The position numbers and the translations under genes are program-made. From the NCBI GenBank assembly GCA_023254245.1, contig JALQYE010000013.1, positions 1 through 40,483 of the forward strand: a DNA stretch of 40,483 nucleotides, in the 5' to 3' direction. The notes below the pieces were generated by a model that made no database searches, was not told the DNA's origin, and saw only the letters and a list, made by a program, of their open reading frames with translations. Every line of letters begins with the position of its first letter. Positions within the stretch are counted from its first letter, which is position 1. Source of the stretch: Emticicia sp. Lineage in GTDB: Bacteria; Bacteroidota; Bacteroidia; Cytophagales; Spirosomataceae. Below, in pieces: positions 33,867 to 40,483 of the stretch.

Positions 33867-34421
33867 ATGGAATTTTTCAAATGTTGGTTAACAGATTTCC
33901 CTTGGGGAGTTTTTCTTGGATGTTTATTGCCACTTTTATTACTTTGGTGGTGGCTAAATCGTGAAATTAATCGTTGGAAAAACCATGCGGGCGAACTACA
34001 AGATAGAATCAATTTCTTGGAAGGAGAATTAGATGCTTGTAGAAAAAAAGTATCGACAAATGTAAGTGTTGATGCGGGGGGAAGCACTGCGGCTGGCATC
34101 GGTGGGGCAGGAATTGCCGCTGGAGCTTTAGGTTTAGTAGGAGTAGCCGCTGCTACAGTACCGACTAAAAAAGATGATTTGAAGATAGTTGAAGGTATTG
34201 GACCAAAAATCGAAGAGTTATTCAATAACGCAGGTATTTATACATTTGCTGAGTTGGCTGATACTTCGGCAGAAAAAATGAAAGCCATTCTTGATGCGGC
34301 GGGGCCTCGTTTCCAAATCCATAATCCTGCTACATGGGCCGACCAAGCTGCTTTGGCTCGTGATGGCAAGTGGGACGAATTGAAAAAATGGCAAGATGAG
34401 CTTTATAAAGGCAAAGCCTAA
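33867..34421 (+). CDS. Membrane-anchored helix-hairpin-helix protein
   Basis: 184 residues. An N-terminal membrane segment (VFLGCLLPLLLLWWWLN) is followed by a short coiled stretch (INRWKNHAGELQDRINFLEG) and a Gly/Ala-rich hydrophobic run at about 68-95 that could be a second membrane pass or flexible linker. The C-terminus is a helix-hairpin-helix unit: DDLKIVEGIGPKIEELFNNA and then the YTFAELADTSAEKMKAIL helix, the form also found in DUF4332 and as a C-terminal tail on some Bacteroidota ribosomal L21 proteins. Such units usually bind nucleic acid or protein. Why one is tied to the membrane is unclear. Terminator follows at 34493. Confidence 0.8.
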   Translation: MEFFKCWLTDFPWGVFLGCLLPLLLLWWWLNREINRWKNHAGELQDRINFLEGELDACRKKVSTNVSVDAGGSTAAGIGGAGIAAGALGLVGVAAATVPTKKDDLKIVEGIGPKIEELFNNAGIYTFAELADTSAEKMKAILDAAGPRFQIHNPATWADQAALARDGKWDELKKWQDELYKGKA

Positions 34422-34492
34422 TTATTAGAATTAAATAATGATGGGTTTACCTATCTGATGGGAAATGTTAACTATATTTTCGCTGATTGATT

Positions 34493-34534
34493 AACAAAAA
34501 AGTCTCTGTAAGAAATTTCAGAGACTTTTTTGTT
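34493..34534 (+). terminator. Terminator after the helix-hairpin-helix gene
   Basis: Perfect 16-bp arms (AACAAAAAAGTCTCTG and complement) with a 10-nt loop and a built-in T run, 71 bases past the stop codon. Confidence 0.87.
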
Positions 34535-34653
34535 CGTTTAAAACTGGCTTTTTGGAAAAAAATGCCGTGATTCGCACAGCAATTAATTTAGAATGAGTAA
34601 ATTTTGAATGGTAGAATAGAGTTTTAGAGCAGTTATATTTTAAAAACTAATTT

Positions 34654-34697
34654 TTCATTCACTTATTCACTCATTCTCTCATTCAGAATTGAATTAA
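34654..34697 (+). repeat. ATTCACTC-type leader repeat before purN
   Basis: Runs from TTCATTCACTTATTCACT to the base before the purN start codon. Nearly the same leader precedes the BT_3928-like gene at 23900-23945. Confidence 0.6.
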
Positions 34698-35261
34698 ATG
34701 ACACGAATCGCTATTTTTGCTTCGGGTTCGGGAAGTAATGCCGAACGAATTACTACTTATTTTGCTGAGAACGAATCAGTTAGTGTAGAATTGTTTCTAT
34801 CGAATAATCCAACAGCGGGCGTGATTGAGCGTGGGCGTAGGCTTGGTGTACCCACCGTTTTATTTGATAAAAAAACGTTTTCAAAAACCAATAAAATCGT
34901 TGATTTACTGCAGAAACAACAAATCGACTTCGTAATTTTGGCTGGTTTTCTGTGGTTGATTCCCGAAAACTTAGTTAAAGCATTTCCAAATAAAATCATT
35001 AATATTCACCCAGCATTGCTACCAAAATATGGTGGTAAAGGAATGTGGGGACATTTTGTGCATGAAGCCGTTGTAGAAGCTGGAGAAAAAGAATCTGGGA
35101 TAACGATTCATTACGTAAATGAACATTATGATGAAGGGAAAATTATTTTTCAAGCAAAATGTGAGGTCGTGCCAACGGATACTCCCGATGATGTTGCCAA
35201 AAAAGTACAGGCACTCGAACACATTCATTTTCCCGAAGTCATTGAAAAATTGATTGAATAA
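34698..35261 (+). CDS. purN: Phosphoribosylglycinamide formyltransferase
   Basis: 187 residues, typical length. Phosphate-binding FASGSGSNAERI near the start and the catalytic triad Asn102, His104 (INIHPALLPKYGGKGMWG) and Asp145 (HYDEGKIIFQ). It transfers a formyl group from 10-formyl-tetrahydrofolate to GAR in purine synthesis. Cytoplasmic. corA begins 21 bases downstream, suggesting a run of cotranscribed genes (purN, corA, yheT-like, mscS-like). Confidence 0.95.
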   Translation: MTRIAIFASGSGSNAERITTYFAENESVSVELFLSNNPTAGVIERGRRLGVPTVLFDKKTFSKTNKIVDLLQKQQIDFVILAGFLWLIPENLVKAFPNKIINIHPALLPKYGGKGMWGHFVHEAVVEAGEKESGITIHYVNEHYDEGKIIFQAKCEVVPTDTPDDVAKKVQALEHIHFPEVIEKLIE

Positions 35262-35282
35262 GCCTTAAAACTGTGGACAAGG

Positions 35283-36227
35283 ATGGTAAGGATATTTTAC
35301 AAACATGGTAAACAAGTAATGAAAGAAACTGATGTACGAGAACTCGGTTTACTTAAAAACTTGATGTGGGTAGATTTGCAATCAGCCACCAGCGACGAAG
35401 AGGAATGGGTGGAAACAAAATGTAATATTAGTTTTCAGACTCCACAAGAAATCGTCGAGATTGAAAGTAGTGCAAGGTATTTTGAGCAAAATAATACCAT
35501 CAATGCCAACTCTAACTTCCTTCTTTCAGAAAATGATGGGTATTCGTTTTATCCTGTTTCGTTTCTGATTCGAGATAATATCTTATTTACTTTTCGTCAG
35601 GGAGATTCTAAAACATTTGCTGATACTGTAAAAAAAATCAAGATAGGTGAGGAGGTTTTTAAGGATGGAGTTGATATTTTATTGGTGTTGCTCGAAACTC
35701 GTATCGAATCAGATGCTGATTTGTTAGAAGCGATGTCGAAAGAAGTAAAGAATATTAGCCGTACTCTCAGCCGAGAAAAGAAACCAAAGCAGGATTCGCT
35801 GCTCAGAATTAATAATTTGCAGGAAAATACAATGATGATTCGTGAAAGTATCATTGATAAACAACGAGTACTTTCGCAGATTCTACGTAGCATGTATTTT
35901 CCCGAAGACCGAAAGGAACGCTTACGCATTGTATTGAAAGATATAAGTTCTTTGCTCGAATACACTACTTTTAATTTCGAACGCTTGGAGTACTTACAAG
36001 ATACCTTTATGGGTTTGATTAACCTCGAACAAAACGAAATTATTAAAATTTTCACGGTCGTTACCATCTGTTTTTTACCACCAACGCTCATTGCGGGTGT
36101 TTTTGGTATGAATTATCCTTTGATTCCGACCACCGACCATCCTTTCGGTTTTTGGATTGCCGTTATATTAATGATTGCTTCTTCATTAGGCTTCTTATTT
36201 TTCTTCAAACGCCGAAAATGGATTTAA
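35283..36227 (+). CDS. corA: CorA-type divalent cation transporter
   Basis: 314 residues. A large N-terminal cytoplasmic alpha/beta domain is followed by a long helix and two C-terminal membrane segments (IKIFTVVTICFLPPTLIAGVF and FGFWIAVILMIASSLGFLFFF). Between them is the diagnostic GMN signature in FGMNYPLIP. CorA forms a pentameric channel for Mg2+ and also Co2+/Ni2+. The basic C-terminal FKRRKWI is normal. The YheT-like gene starts 39 bases downstream. Confidence 0.95.
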   Translation: MVRIFYKHGKQVMKETDVRELGLLKNLMWVDLQSATSDEEEWVETKCNISFQTPQEIVEIESSARYFEQNNTINANSNFLLSENDGYSFYPVSFLIRDNILFTFRQGDSKTFADTVKKIKIGEEVFKDGVDILLVLLETRIESDADLLEAMSKEVKNISRTLSREKKPKQDSLLRINNLQENTMMIRESIIDKQRVLSQILRSMYFPEDRKERLRIVLKDISSLLEYTTFNFERLEYLQDTFMGLINLEQNEIIKIFTVVTICFLPPTLIAGVFGMNYPLIPTTDHPFGFWIAVILMIASSLGFLFFFKRRKWI

Positions 36228-36266
36228 TCAATTGAAATTTCAGACTATTATTTTACAATTACACGA

Positions 36267-37250
36267 ATGCCAGTTTTATCAACAGATACCGATTATCAAC
36301 CACCAAAATGGCAATTTAATGCCCATATTCAAACCATTTATCCAAGTCTTTTTCGCAAAATCCCGGTTAATTATAAACGAGAACGTGTCGAGCTTCAAGA
36401 CGGCGATTTCTTAGATTTAGATTGGTCGTATGCTGGAGCGTCACGTGGTAAAAAACTTGTCATCGTTACACACGGCTTGGAAGGAGACTCAACTCGTCAC
36501 TACGTAACGGGTATGATAAAGAAATTCAATGATAACGGTTACGATGGCTTGGGCTGGAATTGCCGTAGTTGCAGTGGCGAAATGAACCGTTTACCCCGTT
36601 TCTATCACCACGGTGATGTCGATGATATTCGTTTCGTGGTGAACTACGCAATTAATACCTATCAATACGATGAAGTTGTTTTGGTAGGGTTTAGCATGGG
36701 TGGAAGCATGACGGTTCGATTGTTGGGACAAAACCCTGAACTGCTACCAACGCAAGTAAAATTTGGCTTGGCGGTATCGGTGCCGCTTGATTTATACACT
36801 TCGGTCTATGAACTTTATAAACCTGGCCGCAGGTTTTATATGAAACGCTTCATTGATAAACTGGGTAAAAAAATTAAAGAGAAGTCAACGCAACATCCGC
36901 AAAATAATTTAGTTAGTTATGAAGGATATAAGCAAATCAAGAATTTTGAGCAGTTTGATAGCCGATATACCGCTCCGATGTTTGGATTTAAAAATGCCCA
37001 TGATTTCTATCAGAAAGCAGCCGCAAAACCCTTTTTGAAGTCGATAAAGGTGCCTACATTAGTCATTCAAGCTATTAACGACCCATTTTTATCGCCAGAA
37101 TGCTTAGATTTAGGCGATGCTGAAAATAATCCGAACGTACATTTACAATTATTAAGATTTGGTGGGCACGTAGGTTTTATGATGCCCAACTCCAACGAAA
37201 CTTGGGTTGAGCGTCGAGTAATAGAATTTATCAAAGAGCATAACGTATAA
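36267..37250 (+). CDS. YheT-family alpha/beta hydrolase
   Basis: 327 residues. Features of the YheT/ABHD1-3 group: PPKWQFNAHIQTIYPSL at the N-terminus, HGLEGDSTRHYVTGM, the GLGWNCRSCSGEMNRLPRFYH segment, nucleophile elbow GFSMGGSM, the acid in INDPFLSPE, and His in GGHVGFM. The family is a carboxylesterase type of unknown natural substrate. No signal peptide. Starts 39 bases after corA and ends 8 bases before the mscS-like gene, so it is in an operon. Confidence 0.93.
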   Translation: MPVLSTDTDYQPPKWQFNAHIQTIYPSLFRKIPVNYKRERVELQDGDFLDLDWSYAGASRGKKLVIVTHGLEGDSTRHYVTGMIKKFNDNGYDGLGWNCRSCSGEMNRLPRFYHHGDVDDIRFVVNYAINTYQYDEVVLVGFSMGGSMTVRLLGQNPELLPTQVKFGLAVSVPLDLYTSVYELYKPGRRFYMKRFIDKLGKKIKEKSTQHPQNNLVSYEGYKQIKNFEQFDSRYTAPMFGFKNAHDFYQKAAAKPFLKSIKVPTLVIQAINDPFLSPECLDLGDAENNPNVHLQLLRFGGHVGFMMPNSNETWVERRVIEFIKEHNV

Positions 37251-37258
37251 GATTTTAG

Positions 37259-38389
37259 ATGAATAAATTAGAGAAGGTTTTAAGCAAGAGTTTTTTATAT
37301 AATCCAATCGAAAATTGGCTTTGGTTTTTTGGTATTTTATTGATTGGACTCTTATTTAAAAGAATATTTTCGGTAGTTGTAAGTAAAATCGTTTACCGAT
37401 TAATCAAGCAAGAAACCCAAAACGTACCCGTGTCAAATTTTGTTGATTTACTGAAACGTCCTGTTGAGTTTATTATTACTTTACTTATTATCTATTCAGC
37501 CGTTGATGAAATTACGTTTCCTCGGAAGTGGCGAATCATTCCGTTTGGCAAAATGAGAGTCAGCGAATTTGCTGATAAACTTCTCGATACACTTTTTGTG
37601 ATTGCCATTACTTGGATAATTATCCGACTTGTAAAATTCTTTGCATTAGTTTTTTTGAAAAAAGCCGAAGAAAACGACACCAAAACCGACGAGCACCTTG
37701 TTCCATTTTTCAGAGATATTATTATTGCTTTAATCGTTTTTTGCTCGTTTTTCTTGATTTTGGGCTTTGTTTTTCGTCAGGATGTTATAAGTTTAATCAC
37801 GGGTTTGGGTATCGGAGGGGTTGCATTAGCTTTAGCAGCACGTGCCACGCTCGAAAACCTTTTTGCTTCTTTTACGTTATTTACAGAGCAACCCTTCATT
37901 GTTGGTGATGACATTGAGCTGGGAAGCATGGTTGGTAAAGTCGAGAAGGTGGGTTTTCGAAGCACCCGAATTCGTCACGTTGATGGTAGTCTAATTGTAG
38001 TACCCAACCAAATGTTGGTTTCGCAGACACTTAATAATTTGACGCAACGTAAGGACCGCCGACATAAGTTTTTTATTCGTTTGAAGCTTGATACACCGAT
38101 TGCAAAAATCAAAACGGTAGTTGATGAAATACAGCAACTTATTGATAATCATCAACAAACAAGTTTGCACGAGGGGCATGTGAAGTTTGATAATATTGGT
38201 GAATATTCAATTAATTTAATTGTTGTTTTCTTTGCAGCTACCCCCGATTATTGGGAAAGTAAAGACGTTCGACAAGAAATAAACTATTTGATTAACCAAG
38301 TTTTAGATAAAAATGGTGTCGAATTAGCAACACCAACCACTACATTATTTGGGCTAACTGACGATAAAAACATTGATAATGATTATTAA
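37259..38389 (+). CDS. Small-conductance mechanosensitive channel (MscS family)
   Basis: 376 residues. About four membrane segments (NWLWFFGILLIGLLF, VEFIITLLIIYSAV, LFVIAITWIIIRLVKFFAL, IIALIVFCSFFLILGFVF) precede the pore helix and MscS core GLGIGGVALALAARATLENL, then the beta domain FIVGDDIELGSMVGKVEKVGFRS with TRIRHVDGSLIVVPNQ. The C-terminal alpha/beta region extends to about residue 360. It opens on membrane tension to release solutes in osmotic downshock. Last gene before the long rho leader; no clear terminator follows. Confidence 0.94.
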   Translation: MNKLEKVLSKSFLYNPIENWLWFFGILLIGLLFKRIFSVVVSKIVYRLIKQETQNVPVSNFVDLLKRPVEFIITLLIIYSAVDEITFPRKWRIIPFGKMRVSEFADKLLDTLFVIAITWIIIRLVKFFALVFLKKAEENDTKTDEHLVPFFRDIIIALIVFCSFFLILGFVFRQDVISLITGLGIGGVALALAARATLENLFASFTLFTEQPFIVGDDIELGSMVGKVEKVGFRSTRIRHVDGSLIVVPNQMLVSQTLNNLTQRKDRRHKFFIRLKLDTPIAKIKTVVDEIQQLIDNHQQTSLHEGHVKFDNIGEYSINLIVVFFAATPDYWESKDVRQEINYLINQVLDKNGVELATPTTTLFGLTDDKNIDNDY

Positions 38390-38708
38390 TTAAGGTTTTT
38401 TCTGACCGATAGATTAAAAATAAGCTTTTAAGTGCATTTTTTTTGATAAATATTTGTGAATACAAAAAAAAGGCTATATAATTGCATTCAAATCCAGCAA
38501 AACACTTCAATCGGCTCATCTATTCTCAACAGAAAATTCTTGATTCAGCCAATTGTATCCGAGCAAAATTTCCGTTTTTTTTCGAGTAATCCCCAATATA
38601 TTTGATAAAATTCTAATAGAACTTGGAAGTGTCTTTTCCGAAATACATCTTATTTAAATTCTAACCGCTAAAACTTTAGCAATTGTAACGTTTTGTTAAT
38701 TCTCTCGT
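38390..38708 (+). promoter_or_regulatory. Leader region of rho
   Basis: A 319-base A+T-rich spacer. A perfect -7 box TATATTTG lies at 38597-38604, which would give rho a leader of about 100 nt; a weaker box AATATTTG lies at 38449-38456. No TTTG at the right distance. No strong hairpin was found behind the MscS-like gene, so readthrough is possible. C-containing, G-poor stretches around 38480-38560 could serve Rho self-regulation, which is inference. Confidence 0.45.
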
Positions 38709-40460
38709 ATGTACACATCAGAAGAACTGAATCTTAAACTTCTATCAGAGTTAAGGAAAATTTGTATAGAACTCGGCATTAAAGATGTTCGAACTGCCTC
38801 TAAAACCGAACTAATCGAAAAGATTTTAGAGAATCAAAGTTCTGCTTCCATCTTTAATACCCCCAAAAGTGTTGCCTCAGATTCTACTGCAAATCAACCT
38901 ATCGAACAACCCCTCTTTAAAGAAGACAAAGGAATAAAAAATAGAAAACGCTTACCTAAAACTGATGAGAAACCTACTATCCAAGAGGTTGTAGAGACAA
39001 TTTCTCAGTCGCAAGAAAAAGTACAACCTATTGTAGAAAAAATTAATACTAAGTCGGAAGGCTTCAAGAAACATGATAATAAAAAGTTATTTGAAAAGCC
39101 GAAGCCTGTTCCTGCTCAACCAGAAGTTTTCTCGGATATGCAAGCAGCCGATGAAGAACCTATATTGAATTTGGAAGAGCCAGCTGACTTCGATTTAGCC
39201 GCCATTGATGCTGAGATGGATGAGTTTGCTCGCTTAACCGAAGATATTATCCCTGATATTCCAGAGCCAAAAGAAGATAAACGTTACGTAGATACCTATA
39301 CCAAAGACATCAAAAAACAATTCAATAACCTTATCAAAGAATTTGATGGAATTATTGAAAACGAAGGTGTACTGGAAATCATGCAGGAAGGTGGTTACGG
39401 TTTTCTTCGCTCGGCCGATTATAATTACTTAGCAAGTCCCGATGATATATATGTGTCGCCATCGCAAATCAAATTGTTTGGTTTGAAAACAGGCGATACT
39501 GTAAAAGGTGCGATTCGCCCACCAAAAGAAGGCGAAAAATACTTCGCTCTTTTGAAAGTCCTTTCGGTTAATGGTAAAACAACCGAAGAAATTCGTGACC
39601 GTATTCCGTTTGAATATCTTACGCCTCTCTTCCCAGAAGAACAAATAAAATTAAGTAGCCGACCAGACGTATATTCTACTCGCGTGCTTGATTTATTTGC
39701 ACCCATCGGAAAAGGTCAGCGTGGAATGATTGTGGCACAACCTAAAACTGGTAAAACGGTTTTATTAAAAGAAATTGCCAATGCAATCACTCGCAATCAC
39801 CCAGAAGTCTATTTGATTATTTTGTTGATTGACGAACGCCCAGAAGAGGTTACGGATATGCAACGCAGCGTGCGTGCCGAAGTAATTGCTTCTACTTTCG
39901 ATGAAACTGCCGACCGCCACGTAAAAGTTTCGGGCGTAGTTTTAGAAAAAGCAAAACGCTTAGTAGAGTGCGGACACGATGTAGTTATCTTGCTCGACTC
40001 AATTACTCGTTTGGCTCGTGCTTACAATACGGTTATTCCTTCATCGGGTAAAATTCTTTCGGGTGGTGTGGATGCCAATGCACTTCATAAACCAAAACGT
40101 TTCTTCGGTGCGGCTCGTAATGTAGAAAATGGTGGTTCATTGACGATTATCGCAACCGCTTTGATTGATACAGGCTCGAAAATGGACGAGGTTATCTTTG
40201 AAGAATTCAAAGGTACTGGTAATATGGAGCTTCAACTCGACCGTAAATTATCAAACAAACGTGTGTATCCTGCAATTGATATTTTGGCATCGGGTACACG
40301 CCGTGAAGACTTATTGATGGATAAAGATTCGTTACAAAAAGTATGGTTATTGCGTAAATTCATGGCCGATATGAACCCAATGGAAACTATGGAGTTCTTA
40401 CTCGATAAAATGAAAGGAACACGTAATAACGAAGAGTTTTTATTGACGATGAATAGGTAG
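38709..40460 (+). CDS. rho: Transcription termination factor Rho
   Basis: 583 residues, longer than E. coli Rho (about 420). The N-terminal Rho_N helical domain (about 5-45, [20 protein letters not shown]) is followed by a charged, low-complexity insert of about 150 residues (to about 200). Then the cold-shock-like RNA-binding domain: [40 protein letters not shown]. The ATPase core has Walker [22 protein letters not shown], Walker [17 protein letters not shown], the Q- and R-loop region, and [13 protein letters not shown]. Complete to the stop at 40460. It ends transcripts by moving along RNA as a hexamer. An insert of this kind is usual in Bacteroidota Rho. Confidence 0.96.
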   Translation: MYTSEELNLKLLSELRKICIELGIKDVRTASKTELIEKILENQSSASIFNTPKSVASDSTANQPIEQPLFKEDKGIKNRKRLPKTDEKPTIQEVVETISQSQEKVQPIVEKINTKSEGFKKHDNKKLFEKPKPVPAQPEVFSDMQAADEEPILNLEEPADFDLAAIDAEMDEFARLTEDIIPDIPEPKEDKRYVDTYTKDIKKQFNNLIKEFDGIIENEGVLEIMQEGGYGFLRSADYNYLASPDDIYVSPSQIKLFGLKTGDTVKGAIRPPKEGEKYFALLKVLSVNGKTTEEIRDRIPFEYLTPLFPEEQIKLSSRPDVYSTRVLDLFAPIGKGQRGMIVAQPKTGKTVLLKEIANAITRNHPEVYLIILLIDERPEEVTDMQRSVRAEVIASTFDETADRHVKVSGVVLEKAKRLVECGHDVVILLDSITRLARAYNTVIPSSGKILSGGVDANALHKPKRFFGAARNVENGGSLTIIATALIDTGSKMDEVIFEEFKGTGNMELQLDRKLSNKRVYPAIDILASGTRREDLLMDKDSLQKVWLLRKFMADMNPMETMEFLLDKMKGTRNNEEFLLTMNR

Positions 40461-40483
40461 TTTGGAGATTGGTGACTGGTTAT

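Overview
The window is a stretch of chromosome from a member of the Bacteroidota, most likely the Cytophagales (an Emticicia-, Arcicella- or Runella-like organism). The evidence is: A+T-rich DNA; start codons with no Shine-Dalgarno sequence; promoters of the Bacteroidota type (TTTG near -33 and TAnnTTTG near -7); an archaeal/eukaryal-type prolyl-tRNA synthetase; a GWxTD-domain lipoprotein; a BT_3928-type DoxX/thioredoxin protein; a DUF1599 protein; a long Rho with a charged insert; and clade II NosZ. The genus is inference only. I found no tRNA, rRNA, CRISPR array or transposase.

Layout. 1-2850 (minus): an OmpP1/FadL-type outer membrane protein cut by the window edge, then a Tyr/Gly/Ser-rich lipoprotein. 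3241-5215 (plus): proS and an FKBP isomerase. 5305-12205 (minus): a compact nitrous oxide reduction operon, read as lipoprotein cytochrome c, nosZ, a membrane protein, nosL, nosD, nosF, nosY and a fasciclin lipoprotein. Facing it, 12391-13576 (plus) holds a di-iron Fe-S repair protein (RIC/ScdA) and a three-cysteine Rrf2 regulator. The shared intergenic region carries an FNR-like box placed to serve both directions and a second dyad at the nos start. No nitrite or NO reductase gene is present, so this part of the genome suggests an N2O scavenger with NO-damage repair; a truncated haemoglobin at 18640-19017 would fit the same theme.

13636-19017: accA, a beta-CASP metallo-hydrolase, a PBP4-type carboxypeptidase, an alpha/beta hydrolase and the haemoglobin. 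19213-19925: a small membrane protein plus a 66-residue XRE regulator, behind a promoter overlaid by a strictly symmetric four-half-site operator. 20023-26752: GWxTD lipoprotein, rlmB, aroK, the BT_3928 protein, DUF1599, folP, and an AbiH-like phage-defence gene.

26823-32979 (minus): thrB, an SDR oxidoreductase, a short CHC2/Toprim primase-like protein, metY behind a clear SAM-I riboswitch with terminator, a DUF1905/YdeI protein and metX. thrB, metX and metY all use homoserine or its acetyl ester. 33190-40460 (plus): an OmpA-domain protein, a membrane-anchored helix-hairpin-helix protein, purN, corA, a YheT-like hydrolase, an MscS channel and rho.

Between genes there is much inverted-repeat DNA. 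It includes long-stem terminators at nearly every convergent junction, a family of small hairpins headed by GTAG that resemble REP elements, a recurrent GCAATTC/GAATTGC stem, and a near-identical leader of about 45 bp in front of two unrelated genes.
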